64,000 nucleotides of DNA from positions 20,216 to 84,215 of the forward strand of contig NZ_RAWM01000028.1 of assembly GCF_003668875.1 (NCBI RefSeq), read 5' to 3'. Below, piece after piece: positions 48,625 through 56,919 of this stretch (position 1 is the stretch's first letter; every line of letters begins with the position of its first letter). Below the pieces are notes generated by a model. It saw nothing but the letters and a program-made list of their open reading frames with translations, was not told where the DNA came from and did no database searches. Source of the DNA: Corallococcus interemptor (lineage in GTDB: Bacteria > Myxococcota > Myxococcia > Myxococcales > Myxococcaceae). Both the position numbers and the translations under genes were made by a program.

Positions 48625-49086
48625 TTAGTAGCGGATGACCTGATAACCCTCGGCCACCAGGCGCGAAAGCTCCGCCACGCCGTTGTCCACCACCTCCGCC
48701 TCCGGCTGGAGCTTCTTCGGGTCGATGCCGAACTTCGCGAGCGCGTGACCGCAGGCCACCAGCCGTACGCCCGCGGCCTTCGCGGCCCGGGCCTCCTGGC
48801 GGACCTCCTCCGGAACGGCCTTGACCGTCGGGTCCAACGCCACCACCGCGCGGCCGTAGGTGAGCCACACCACGTCCGAAAGGTAGCCGGACTCCTTGGC
48901 CGTCTTCGCGTGCCGGAAGGAGCTGGAGAGCGTGCCGATGTCCTCCAGGCCCGTGGTGGAGACGAAGACGAGCCTGCCCTGGTGCGCGGGCGCCTTCTTC
49001 CCGGGGGCCTGGGACGGCGCCGCAACGATGGTGGCGAGCGGGACGATGACGAGCGCGGCGAGGACGAGCAGCAGGTTGCGATTCAT
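48625..49086 (-). CDS. Exported DsrE-family protein
   Basis: This 153-residue protein has an N-terminal signal/anchor (MNRNLLLVLAALVIVPLATI) and a DsrE/F-like domain (LVFVSTTGLEDIGTLSSSFR, VWLTYGRAVVALDPTVKAVP, VRLVACGHALAKFGIDPKKL, VVDNGVAELSRLVAEGYQVI). The Cys in VACGHAL sits where sulfur-trafficking DsrE proteins keep an active cysteine. It is 37 bp downstream of the SoxB-like gene and belongs to the sulfur island, where it may bind or shuttle periplasmic sulfane sulfur. Confidence 0.8.
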   Translation of the reverse strand: MNRNLLLVLAALVIVPLATIVAAPSQAPGKKAPAHQGRLVFVSTTGLEDIGTLSSSFRHAKTAKESGYLSDVVWLTYGRAVVALDPTVKAVPEEVRQEARAAKAAGVRLVACGHALAKFGIDPKKLQPEAEVVDNGVAELSRLVAEGYQVIRY

Positions 49087-49123
49087 TCGAGGAACTCCGC
49101 TTCGAGGTTGGATGAAAAGAGGC

Positions 49124-50728
49124 TCACCGCACCTGCTGGGTGCGCAGCACGGGCGGGAGGTCCTCGCCCACGGCGCGTCCCTGCAGCGCGTCGTCCAGAC
49201 GCGGCCTGGCGGCGAGGAAACGGCGCACCGCCTCGTGCGCGTCGATGTCCAGGACGCGCGGCTCCTGGACGCCGGGGATCCGGCACACCATGTCGGGTGC
49301 ATCCCCCTCCCGCTCGCAGGCCGTCACGGTGTAGAGGCGCGCGTCCTCCACCGGCCTGCCACCGACCTCCAGGGCGAGGAGGCGCTGCCCCTTGGGGGCG
49401 TCGGCGCGGAAGCGCAGCGTCATCCCCGACGGGCGCGGCAGCCACCCACCGAAGCGCTTCTCCGGATCCTTCGCGAAGACGTTCTCCAGCTCCTGCTCCC
49501 AGAAGGCGCGAAGCTGGCGGCCACTCACCTTGCCCGTCTTCAGCTTGTTGACGATGGGGAAGAGGTTCCACAGGTCCGCCTCGCGCACCGGCCCGGGCAG
49601 CAGCGGCGTGCCGAAGCGGAAGCCGTTGGAGAGGCCAATCTCCGTCCCTCCCGCGGCGCGGATGGCGTCGGCCAGCACGTTGTCCAGCGGGTTCTCCACC
49701 ACCGCGTAGCGCGCGAGCGTGACGCCGGTGTGGCCCACCGGCGCGGACAGCTTCGCCTCGTGCGGAGCGAGGGCGGCGTCCACCAGCCGGGCCACCTTCG
49801 GGTCCTCCGGGAAGCGCGAAGCGGTCAGCTCGATGAGCTCCCAGCGGCGGTCCACCACCCGGCCCTCCTCCACCCACAAGTCCAGCCGCCCGAGGAAGGA
49901 GCCGAAGGCGCCGGGCTCCACCACCCAGCTGCCGGCCTGCTCAATCGGTGAATAGGTGCGCTCATGCGTGTCGCCGGACAGGTGGACGTCCACGCCGGGC
50001 ACGCGAGCGGCGAGCCCCACCGCCTTGGCGAGCCCCACGTGCGTCATCAACAGCACCACCTGGGCGCCTTCACGCTCGCGCACCTCGCGCACCAGCGCCG
50101 GCAGCGCCTCCGGACCGTCGTAGCGCAGGCCCTGGCTGTACCCCGGGGGCTGACGGCGAGGGACATCCGGATCCGTGAAGCCGACGACGGCCACCTTCAC
50201 CCCGCCCACCTCCTTCACGAGGTACGGCGGAAAGAGGCGCTCGCCGCTGGCCGCGTCGCGCAGGTTGGCGGCGACGAGCGGATGCTTCAGCTCACGGGCG
50301 CGCTGGCGCAGCACCTGGGGGCCGTACACCACCTCCCAGTTTCCAGGCACCGCGGCGTCCAGCCCGAGCGCGTTGAGCGGCTCGATGAGGGCACCGCCCT
50401 CGGTGAGCGCCGCCGCGCCAGAGCCCTGGATCGTGTCACCGGCATCGAGCACCAGCACGTCACCGCCGCGCTCGGCGCGGATCCGCTGGATGGCGGCGGC
50501 CACGCGGGCGAAGCCGCCGGCCTCTTCGATGCGCTCCTTCCCGTCGCGCCAGAACAGCTCCGGGTGGGCGCGCAGCTGCGCGTGCAGGTCCGCCACGTAG
50601 AGGACGGTGAGCTGCTTGCGCTGGGGCCCGGAAACGCTGTCGGCCGGCGGGGCGATGGTTCGAGCACAGCCGGGGCCCAGACCGCCCAACGCGAACAGCG
50701 CGCCGAGCAGCGAGAGGAGACGCATCAT
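49124..50728 (-). CDS. SoxB/5'-nucleotidase-family metallohydrolase lipoprotein
   Basis: This 534-residue exported protein starts at ATG 50728, with a lipoprotein-like signal (LFALGGLGPGC). The N-terminal metallophosphoesterase domain shows LYVADLHAQLRAHPELFW, VLDAGDTIQGSG, GNWEVVYG, MTHVGLAKA and SGDTHERTYS. GSG...GNWE-VYG resembles SoxB (thiosulfohydrolase, GHWEFTYG) more than UshA (GNHEFD). The C-terminal domain has ENPLDNVLADAIRAAGGTEI and GLSNGFRF, as in 5'-nucleotidases. Surrounded by rhodanese, DsrE and sulfur transporters, a sulfur-compound hydrolase is favoured. Other Sox genes are absent, so nucleotide hydrolysis remains possible. Confidence 0.8.
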   Translation of the reverse strand: MMRLLSLLGALFALGGLGPGCARTIAPPADSVSGPQRKQLTVLYVADLHAQLRAHPELFWRDGKERIEEAGGFARVAAAIQRIRAERGGDVLVLDAGDTIQGSGAAALTEGGALIEPLNALGLDAAVPGNWEVVYGPQVLRQRARELKHPLVAANLRDAASGERLFPPYLVKEVGGVKVAVVGFTDPDVPRRQPPGYSQGLRYDGPEALPALVREVREREGAQVVLLMTHVGLAKAVGLAARVPGVDVHLSGDTHERTYSPIEQAGSWVVEPGAFGSFLGRLDLWVEEGRVVDRRWELIELTASRFPEDPKVARLVDAALAPHEAKLSAPVGHTGVTLARYAVVENPLDNVLADAIRAAGGTEIGLSNGFRFGTPLLPGPVREADLWNLFPIVNKLKTGKVSGRQLRAFWEQELENVFAKDPEKRFGGWLPRPSGMTLRFRADAPKGQRLLALEVGGRPVEDARLYTVTACEREGDAPDMVCRIPGVQEPRVLDIDAHEAVRRFLAARPRLDDALQGRAVGEDLPPVLRTQQVR

Positions 50729-50792
50729 CGTGAGGCACCTTGAGTGAGAGGGACAGCGGAGGGGACACGAGGCGTGCCGCGTGAGGCTCGCG

Positions 50793-51134
50793 TCACTCCC
50801 AGGCCGACATGGGGCCGAGGTTGAAGACGTCCTGGAAGCCACGCTCCTTCAGGAGGGCCTCGGCGCGGCTGCTGCGCGCGCCACTGCGGCAGTAGATGAC
50901 GACGGGCTTCCGCGGCGAGCCCAGCTCGGCGAGCCGCTGGGGGAGCTCATCCACGGGGATGTTCATCGCCCCGGGAAGGTGCCCGGCGGCGAACTCCTCC
51001 GGCGTGCGGACATCCACCAGCGTCGCCCCGGCCTCCACCCGCTGGTGGGCCTCGGCCCCGGCGGAGCGTGGGTGCGCACAGGAGACGAAGAACGGACTGG
51101 CGAACAGGGCAGCGACGACGAGAACGGACTTCAT
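50793..51134 (-). CDS. Periplasmic rhodanese lipoprotein
   Basis: Rhodaneses move sulfane sulfur between donors and acceptors through a persulfidated Cys. This 113-residue single-domain rhodanese has a lipoprotein signal (MKSVLVVAALFASPFFVSC). The core shows LVDVRTPEEFAAGHLPGAMN, the active-site loop VIYCRSGARSSRAE and GFQDVFNLG. It is the third gene on the minus-strand sulfur transcript, between the YeeE half-transporter and the SoxB-like gene. Location outside the cytoplasm matches its neighbours. Confidence 0.9.
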   Translation of the reverse strand: MKSVLVVAALFASPFFVSCAHPRSAGAEAHQRVEAGATLVDVRTPEEFAAGHLPGAMNIPVDELPQRLAELGSPRKPVVIYCRSGARSSRAEALLKERGFQDVFNLGPMSAWE

Positions 51135-51220
51135 GGAGCGGCTCCAACCGGGCCCAGAGGCCCGCGGGCCCTGGGGAACGGGGTACAGCGGGGTGAGAGC
51201 CACGAAGGCTCGAAAAGGAT

Positions 51221-51643
51221 TCAGCTCATCCGCCGTGCCCACGGCACCCGGGCGAGGACCATGCCGGCGAACATGGCGGGCACGAAGACGAGCAACTGCG
51301 TCGCCCCGGTGGTCAGCGACGTGAGCGCGGGACCGGGGCAGTAGCCGCCGAGTCCCCACCCGACGCCGAAGAGGCCCGCGCCCACGAGGAGCTTGCGGTC
51401 CACTCCGCTGGCGGAGAGGGCGGGGAACTTCGCGGCGAAGAGGGGCCGCTCGCGCTGGTGGATGAGGGGACGCAGCGCCGCGTGCACGGCGATGGCGCCG
51501 CCCATCACGAACGCGAGCCGGAAGTCCCAGTCACCGGCGACGTCGAGGAAGCCGAGGACGTTGGCGGGATTCGTCATGCCGCTGATGCCCAGGCCGATGG
51601 CGAAGAGCAGACCGCTGAGGAATGCACTGATGTTCGAACGCAT
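51221..51643 (-). CDS. YeeE/YedE-family sulfur transporter half, DUF6691 type
   Basis: This 140-residue protein has about four membrane helices. Signature segments are FAIGLGISGMTNPANVLGFL and GLGGYCPGPALTSL, the second carrying the Cys thought to hand over sulfur in thiosulfate carriers. It is the C-terminal half of a split YeeE/YedE transporter; its partner is the next gene upstream, 12 bp away. Together they would import thiosulfate or another sulfur species across the inner membrane. Confidence 0.9.
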   Translation of the reverse strand: MRSNISAFLSGLLFAIGLGISGMTNPANVLGFLDVAGDWDFRLAFVMGGAIAVHAALRPLIHQRERPLFAAKFPALSASGVDRKLLVGAGLFGVGWGLGGYCPGPALTSLTTGATQLLVFVPAMFAGMVLARVPWARRMS

Positions 51644-51655
51644 GGAGAGCTCTCT

Positions 51656-52081
51656 CTAGAGGACGTGGCGGATCAGGAAGACGGTGAGGACGCCGGTGGC
51701 CATGAAGGTGAGCGTGGCCGCGATGGAGCGGACCGAGCCGCGGCTGATGCCGCAGACGCCGTGTCCGCTGGTGCAGCCGTTGCCCAGCCGCGAGCCGAAG
51801 CCCACCAGCAGGCCCGCCGCCACCAGGAGTCCGACGCCGCCCACGCTCAGCGATGCCGGGGGTGCGAAGGAGCCGGGGCGCAGCCATGCGAGCAGCAGGC
51901 CGCCCGTGAGCAGCCCGCCGAGGAAGAGCACGCGCCAGGAGATGTCACCGCGCACGGGCGCCAGCAGCGAGCCGACGATGCCGCTGATGCCGGCCACCCG
52001 GCCATTGGCCAGGAGGAGCAGGGAGGCGCTCAGACCGATGAGGGCCCCACCGAGGAGGGGAGGGAGGAACGAGGAGAGCAT
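51656..52081 (-). CDS. YeeE/YedE-family sulfur transporter half
   Basis: This 141-residue protein has four likely membrane helices. Family hallmarks are [18 protein letters not shown] and [20 protein letters not shown], the Cys-containing half-helix loop of YeeE/YedE. It is the first gene of the minus-strand sulfur transcript, starting 99 bp from the divergent persulfide-dioxygenase-like gene, and pairs with the half-transporter that follows. Confidence 0.9.
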   Translation of the reverse strand: MLSSFLPPLLGGALIGLSASLLLLANGRVAGISGIVGSLLAPVRGDISWRVLFLGGLLTGGLLLAWLRPGSFAPPASLSVGGVGLLVAAGLLVGFGSRLGNGCTSGHGVCGISRGSVRSIAATLTFMATGVLTVFLIRHVL

Positions 52082-52087
52082 GTCCCG

Positions 52088-52162
52088 TGAGAGCCAGATT
52101 TGGAGGCGCGGGATTCAGCCAGGGGAAGGCCCTGAATCCTTCTTTCCGTCCCCTGGCTCTCA
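52088..52162. promoter_or_regulatory. Nested symmetrical dyads between divergent sulfur operons
   Basis: TGAGAGCCAG (52088-52097) is the exact inverse of CTGGCTCTCA (52153-52162). GGATTCAG (52111-52118) is the exact inverse of CTGAATCC (52132-52139). Both share the same centre, 52125. AGCCAGGGGA (52117-52126) can also pair with TCCCCTGGCT (52149-52158), overlapping the inner dyad by two bases and therefore competing with it. TGTCC (52081-52085) and GGACA (52164-52168) extend the outer repeat. The 3' arm is close to the AGGAGG before the 52181 ATG. It may be a shared operator, or a leader that switches structure. Confidence 0.6.
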
Positions 52163-52180
52163 AGGACAGGAGGCTTCGAC

Positions 52181-52882
52181 ATGATTTTCCGCCAGCTTTT
52201 CGACTCAGAGTCCTCGACCTACACCTATCTCCTCGGCGACGAGACCACGCGCCAGGCCGTCCTCATCGACCCGGTGCTGGAGCAGGTTGACCGCGACCTG
52301 CGACTGGTGGGCGAGCTGGGCCTCACCCTCACGCACGTCTTCGATACCCATGTGCACGCGGACCACGTCACCGCGTCCGGAGTGCTGCGCGAGCGCACGC
52401 AGGCCACGGTGGTGGGGGGCGTGGGAGGTGCCGCTTGCGCCGACGTCCAGGTGCGCCACGGAGACGAAGTGCGCGTCGGGGGGCTCGTCTTCCAGGTGCT
52501 CGCCACGCCGGGCCACACGGACGACAGCGTCAGCTACCTGCTGGGCGACCGCGTCTTCACCGGCGACGCGCTGCTCGTGCGCGGCAACGGCCGCACCGAC
52601 TTCCAGAACGGGAACGCGAGCCAGCTCTACGACAGCCTCACCCGCGTCCTCTTCCGCCTGCCGGACGAAACGCGCGTCTACCCCGCGCACGACTACCACG
52701 GTCACATGGTGACGAGCATTGGCGAGGAGAAGCGGCACAACCCGCGCGTCGCGGGCAAGAGCCGGGAGGAGTTCATCGCCATCATGGAGAACCTCCACCT
52801 GCCCAAGCCCAAGAAGATCGACATCGCAGTCCCAGCCAACCGCGCCTGTGGACACACGGCGCCTTCACCGCAGGGGGCCTGA
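52181..52882 (+). CDS. Persulfide-dioxygenase-like metallo-beta-lactamase (ETHE1 type)
   Basis: ETHE1-type enzymes oxidise glutathione persulfide to sulfite. This 233-residue protein has the MBL metal motif THVHADHVT, then TPGHTDDSVSYLLGDRVFTG, GRTDFQNGNASQLYDS and YPAHDYHG, the set typical of the ETHE1/persulfide dioxygenase branch. GACTTCGACATG context and an AGGAGG at 52169-52174 support the start. It heads the plus-strand sulfur transcript: the rhodanese starts one base after its stop, and TauE/SafE follows. Confidence 0.9.
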   Translation: MIFRQLFDSESSTYTYLLGDETTRQAVLIDPVLEQVDRDLRLVGELGLTLTHVFDTHVHADHVTASGVLRERTQATVVGGVGGAACADVQVRHGDEVRVGGLVFQVLATPGHTDDSVSYLLGDRVFTGDALLVRGNGRTDFQNGNASQLYDSLTRVLFRLPDETRVYPAHDYHGHMVTSIGEEKRHNPRVAGKSREEFIAIMENLHLPKPKKIDIAVPANRACGHTAPSPQGA

Positions 52883-52883
52883 C

Positions 52884-53204
52884 ATGACATCCCATCCCTA
52901 TCAGGACCTCACGCCCGCGCAGCTCGACACGCTCGGCCCCGAGGTGCGGCGCATCGACGTGCGCGAGCTGGATGAGTTCACGGGCCCCCTGGGCCACCTT
53001 CCCGGAGCGGAGCTCGTCCCGCTGGGAACGCTGGAGGAGGCGGCGGCTTCGTGGCCGCGCGAACAGCCGCTGCTGCTCATCTGCCGCTCGGGCGGCCGCT
53101 CCGCGAAGGCGGCGCAGGCGCTCGCCCGCGGCGGCTTCCAACACCTCTACAACCTGGTGGGCGGGATGCTCGCCGTGCGCGAGCAGCACGCGCCCCAGGG
53201 CTGA
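52884..53204 (+). CDS. Cytoplasmic rhodanese
   Basis: This 106-residue single-domain rhodanese has no signal peptide. It shows VRRIDVRELDEFTGPLGHLP, the active-site loop LLICRSGGRSAKAAQAL and GGFQHLYNLVGGM. The start ATG follows the dioxygenase stop by one base (TGACATG). A soluble rhodanese beside a persulfide dioxygenase normally forms glutathione persulfide for it, so the two would act in sequence, with TauE/SafE removing sulfite. Confidence 0.92.
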   Translation: MTSHPYQDLTPAQLDTLGPEVRRIDVRELDEFTGPLGHLPGAELVPLGTLEEAAASWPREQPLLLICRSGGRSAKAAQALARGGFQHLYNLVGGMLAVREQHAPQG

Positions 53205-53215
53205 AGGCGAACACC

Positions 53216-54082
53216 ATGCCCCTCCTCGGCTTCTCGCTCGCGGCGTTGATTGGGCTGTCGCTCGGCCTGCTCGGCGGCGGCGGCTCCATCATCACCGTGC
53301 CCATCCTCGTGTACGTCCTGGGCTTCGGGGCCAAGGAGTCCATCGCCATGGGGCTCGCCGTGGTGGGCGTCACCAGCCTCTTCGGCGCGGCGGGCCACTG
53401 GCGCAAGGGCAACGTGCAGCTGCGGGCGGCCCTCGTGTTCGGCGCGGTGGCCATGGTGGGCACCTACGCGGGGGCGCGCCTGGCCGCCTTCGTCTCGGGC
53501 GCCTTGCAGCTGCTGCTCTTCGCCACGGTGATGCTCGTGGCCGCCTTCTTCATGTTCCGCAACGGCCGCAAGGAGGCGGCGCTCTCCGCGCGCAAGGAGT
53601 CCGCGCCCGTGCCCGAGCCCCGCAAGGCGTCCTTCCCCGTCATGGCCGTGGCCGCCCTCGGCGTGGGTGGGCTCACGGGGCTGGTCGGGGTAGGAGGCGG
53701 CTTCCTCATCGTCCCGGCGCTGGTGCTCCTGGTGGGCCTGCCGATGAAGCAGGCGGTGGGCACGAGCCTGCTCGTCATCGCGCTCAACTCCTTCGTGGGC
53801 TTCGCCGGCTACCTCGGCCACGTCCAGGTGCCCTGGCTCTACCTGGGCATCTTCACGGCCATCGCCGTGGCGGGCATCCTCATCGGCACCTGGACGTCCC
53901 ACTACGTCTCGCAGGCGGCCCTCAAGAGGGCCTTCTCCCTCTTCCTCGTCGTGATGGGCGCCTTCATCCTGTTCAAGAACCGGGAGGCCCTGGCGCAAGG
54001 TGGCGGTGAGCCCGCGCCCACCGCCCGCTCCCCTGAACGGGAGCGAGGGGTGGGGGGCTCTACCGCGAAGACGCGAAACTAG
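53216..54082 (+). CDS. TauE/SafE-family sulfite/sulfonate exporter
   Basis: This 288-residue membrane protein has about eight helices in two inverted repeats. Repeat cores are [20 protein letters not shown] and [20 protein letters not shown], diagnostic of TauE/SafE. A charged loop (about 118-140) separates them. In this context it probably exports sulfite made by the persulfide dioxygenase. It begins 11 bp after the rhodanese stop, and its stop overlaps the stop of the convergent HPPD gene by two bases. The Ser/Arg/Thr tail ([16 protein letters not shown]) is unusual. Confidence 0.88.
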   Translation: MPLLGFSLAALIGLSLGLLGGGGSIITVPILVYVLGFGAKESIAMGLAVVGVTSLFGAAGHWRKGNVQLRAALVFGAVAMVGTYAGARLAAFVSGALQLLLFATVMLVAAFFMFRNGRKEAALSARKESAPVPEPRKASFPVMAVAALGVGGLTGLVGVGGGFLIVPALVLLVGLPMKQAVGTSLLVIALNSFVGFAGYLGHVQVPWLYLGIFTAIAVAGILIGTWTSHYVSQAALKRAFSLFLVVMGAFILFKNREALAQGGGEPAPTARSPERERGVGGSTAKTRN

Positions 54083-55242
54083 ACGCGCCCTTCGGCCTTC
54101 TGCGCGCGCTCGATGCTCTCGAAGAGGGCGCGGAAGTTGCCGCCGCCGAAGCCCTGGTCGCCCTTGCGCTGGATGATTTCGTAGAAGAACGGGCCCGCGT
54201 CCGCCTGCTTGTAGAGGCTCGCCGCGTCCTTCATGAAGATCTGGAGCATGTAGCTGCGCTCCTTGTCACCGTCGATGAGCACCTCCAGGTCGCGCAGGAC
54301 GTTGATGTCCTCGTCGATCTTCTTGATGCCCATGCGCTCGATGCGGTCCGGCAGCGCGTCGTAGTACGAGCCCGGCGTGGGCATGAACTGGATGCCCGCG
54401 TTCTGCCGCATGTCCTTCACCGAGGACAGGATGTCCTTCACCGTGATGGCCAGGTGCTGCACGCCGTCACCGCGGTGGTCCTCGTTGAAGATGTTGATCT
54501 GGCTGGCCTTGAAGAACGGGAACTTGGGCTCGTTGTTCGCGAACTTCACGCCGCTCTTCGGATCCCACATCACCTCCGACTTCAGGCCGCTGCCGTGGTC
54601 GCGCTTCTGCTGCGACGCCACGTCGTCCGTGTGGAACTCGATGTGCCAGAACTTCTCGAAGCCCATCACGTGCTCCATCCACAGGAGCATGGGCTTCATC
54701 GTCTGGAAGTTCGACGTGACGTGGTCCAGCTTGTCGAAGCCGTACTTGTTCTTGCCGCCCTTGGGCTGCGCGTGCACCTGGAAGCCCGGGTAGATGGACT
54801 TGTAGTTGTTCCGCTGCAGGAAGCGGAACGTGGTGTCGCCAAACGGCGTCGTGATGGAGAAGAACGCCAGCTTGCCGCCCGCGTCGTCCGTGAAGCGCTG
54901 GATGTCCGTGATGAACGTGGCGCCGCGCTGCTCCAGCAGCTTGAACGTCTTCTCCACGTCCTCCACCTCGAAGTTCAGCGTGCCCACCCCGTCCGGGTGC
55001 TTGCGCAGGTAGCGCCACGCGCGGCCGCCCTCGCCCACGGGCTGGCTCACCACCAAGGCAATCTCACCCGCCTGGAACAGCGCGGACTTCTGCTTGCCGT
55101 GCGCCTCCAGCTCCGGCCCGGACACCGCCACCTCCGCGAAGTCCAACCCCTTCGTGTAGAACTGGCGGCTGCGCTCCAGGTCATGCACGTACCAGTGGAT
55201 GCTCTCCAGGGCCTTGATGCCCAGCGATTCCTGCTTGGCCAT
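54079..55242 (-). CDS. hppD: 4-hydroxyphenylpyruvate dioxygenase
   Basis: HPPD turns 4-hydroxyphenylpyruvate into homogentisate, the second step of tyrosine breakdown. This 387-residue enzyme has the two-domain VOC fold. The iron ligands are His in LDHVTSNF, His in GVQHLAITVKDI and Glu in FYEIIQRKG. QRGATFITDIQ and NEDHRGDGVQH belong to the family. ATG 55242 opens MAKQESLGIKALESIHW. It is the last gene of the FAH-MaiA-HPPD transcript. Homogentisate 1,2-dioxygenase, needed between them, is not in this window. Confidence 0.93.
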   Translation of the reverse strand: MAKQESLGIKALESIHWYVHDLERSRQFYTKGLDFAEVAVSGPELEAHGKQKSALFQAGEIALVVSQPVGEGGRAWRYLRKHPDGVGTLNFEVEDVEKTFKLLEQRGATFITDIQRFTDDAGGKLAFFSITTPFGDTTFRFLQRNNYKSIYPGFQVHAQPKGGKNKYGFDKLDHVTSNFQTMKPMLLWMEHVMGFEKFWHIEFHTDDVASQQKRDHGSGLKSEVMWDPKSGVKFANNEPKFPFFKASQINIFNEDHRGDGVQHLAITVKDILSSVKDMRQNAGIQFMPTPGSYYDALPDRIERMGIKKIDEDINVLRDLEVLIDGDKERSYMLQIFMKDAASLYKQADAGPFFYEIIQRKGDQGFGGGNFRALFESIERAQKAEGRV

Positions 55243-55282
55243 GTCGCTGACTCCTCGTGGTGAAGAAGAAAAGGGTTCGTGA

Positions 55283-55942
55283 CTACACCGGCTGCGCGTC
55301 GGGCTGCCGGTCCGGCTGCGCCGCCTGGAAGGCGGGGAGTTCGTTGCACGCTGCTTCAATCCTCGACAGCGTGGGATAGGGCTTCAGGTCTACACCGAAC
55401 CGGCGGGCCCCGTAGAGCTGCGGAACCAGCAGGACGTCGGCGAACGACACTGCGTCTCCCACACAGTAACGCCCGGCCGTCTCCTGCACCGCCGCCTCCA
55501 ACGCCGCCAGCCCGTGCATGTTCCAGTGCGCCGCCCAGGCCTTCTCGTCCGCCTTCAGCTCGTTCTTGATGCGCAGCGTCACCGACGTGTTCTGAAGGGG
55601 CTGCATGCCCGCGTTCACCATCTCCGCCAGCATGCGAGCCTTCGCGCGGAGGTACGCATCCGTGGGCAGGAGGGCGGGCGAGGGCACGCGCTCCTCCAGG
55701 TACTCCAGGATGGCCATGGACTCGGACAGCTTGCGCGCCTGCCCGTCCGCCTCCGTCCACTCCAGCGTGGGCACGCGGGCCATGGGGTTCTTCGCCCGGT
55801 AGGCCTCCGTGAACTGCTGGCCGCCGTCCTTGAGCAGGTGCACCGCCAGGTACTCGAAGGGCAGCCCCTTCCAGTGGAGCGCGATGCGCGCGCGCCAGGA
55901 CGCGGAGGAGCGCCAGTAGCCGTGCAGCTTGAGGTTCTTCAT
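55283..55942 (-). CDS. maiA: Maleylacetoacetate isomerase, zeta-class GST
   Basis: This 219-residue enzyme would isomerise maleylacetoacetate to fumarylacetoacetate with glutathione. The zeta motif, normally SSCSWR, reads SSASWRARIALHWKG; the catalytic Ser remains but the Cys is Ala. KNPMARVPTLEW, SESMAILEYLEE, SVTLRIKNELKADEKAWAAH and VGDAVSFADVLLVPQLYGAR are conserved. Its ATG overlaps the FAH stop (ATGA), so both enzymes are made from one transcript. Context makes the assignment firm. Confidence 0.92.
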   Translation of the reverse strand: MKNLKLHGYWRSSASWRARIALHWKGLPFEYLAVHLLKDGGQQFTEAYRAKNPMARVPTLEWTEADGQARKLSESMAILEYLEERVPSPALLPTDAYLRAKARMLAEMVNAGMQPLQNTSVTLRIKNELKADEKAWAAHWNMHGLAALEAAVQETAGRYCVGDAVSFADVLLVPQLYGARRFGVDLKPYPTLSRIEAACNELPAFQAAQPDRQPDAQPV

Positions 55943-56919
55943 GGCGCCTTCACCACCGTCTGGGAGATGCGGCCAAAGAGGCTGTGCCCCTCACCGTCCA
56001 GCATTTCGATCTCGATGCTGTCCCCGGGCTTCATGAAGGCCGTCTTCGCCTTGCCCTCGTCGATGGTCTCGATCATCCGGCGCTCGGCGAGGCAGGAGAT
56101 GCCGCGCGTGCGGTCCTCGTTGGACACCGTGCCGCTGCCCAGGATGGTGCCCGCGGTGAAGGCGCGCGTGCGCGTCAGGTGCTGGATGAGGTCGCGGAAG
56201 GAGAAGTGCATCTCCGGGCCCGCGTCCGTGTCCCCCACCAGCTGGCCGTTGAGCGTGCTGCGCATGCGCAGGTGCACGCGGCCGTCCTTCCACGCTTCAC
56301 CCAGTTCGTCCGGCGTCAGCGCGAAGGGGCCGAACGCGGTGGCGGGCTTGCTCTGGAAGAAGCCGAAGCCCTTGGCCAGCTCCTCCGGGATGAGGTTTCG
56401 CAGCGACACGTCGTTGGCGATCATCACCAGCTTGATGTGCCTGTCCGCGTCCTCGGCCCTGGTGCCCATGGGCGTGTCGCCCAGCACGACGCAGACCTCG
56501 CTCTCGAAGTCCAGGCCCCAGGCTTCATCGCGCAGCGGGATGTCCTGCGTGGGCGCGAGGAAGTCCCCGGAGCCGCCCTGGTACACCAGCGGATCCGTGC
56601 GCAGCGTGGCGGGCGGTTCCGCGTTGCGCGCCTTGCGCACCAGCAGCACGTGGTTGATGTACGCGCTGCCGTCCACCCATTCGTAGGCGCGCGGCAGGGG
56701 CGCGTGCAGCGCCTTCACGTCCAGCGGGCGGCTCTGCACCGCGCCCGCCTCCAGCTGCTGTGCCAGCGCGCGCAGCTGCGGCTCCTTCTGGTCCCAGTCA
56801 TCCAGGGCCGCTTGCAGCGTGAGGGCCACGTTGGTGGCCAGCGCGTAGGCGGAGTTGTCCCGCTTGACGACGATGAGCCGCCCGTCGCGGGTTCCGTCCT
56901 TGAGCGTCGCGAGCTTCAA
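55939..56919 (-). CDS. fahA: Fumarylacetoacetate hydrolase-family protein
   Basis: FAH splits fumarylacetoacetate into fumarate and acetoacetate, the last step of tyrosine catabolism. This 326-residue protein has the FAH fold with the metal Glu set in DFESEVCVVLGDTPMG, then LVMIANDVSLRNLIPEELAK, GFFQSKPATAFGPFALTPDE, FRDLIQHLTRTRAFTAGTIL and SGTVSNEDRTRG. The start is TTG 56919, preceded by GGGAG, because alignment-like conservation (MKLATLKDGTRDGRL) begins there. It is the first gene of the tyrosine operon, with MaiA overlapping by four bases. Confidence 0.9.
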   Translation of the reverse strand: MKLATLKDGTRDGRLIVVKRDNSAYALATNVALTLQAALDDWDQKEPQLRALAQQLEAGAVQSRPLDVKALHAPLPRAYEWVDGSAYINHVLLVRKARNAEPPATLRTDPLVYQGGSGDFLAPTQDIPLRDEAWGLDFESEVCVVLGDTPMGTRAEDADRHIKLVMIANDVSLRNLIPEELAKGFGFFQSKPATAFGPFALTPDELGEAWKDGRVHLRMRSTLNGQLVGDTDAGPEMHFSFRDLIQHLTRTRAFTAGTILGSGTVSNEDRTRGISCLAERRMIETIDEGKAKTAFMKPGDSIEIEMLDGEGHSLFGRISQTVVKAP

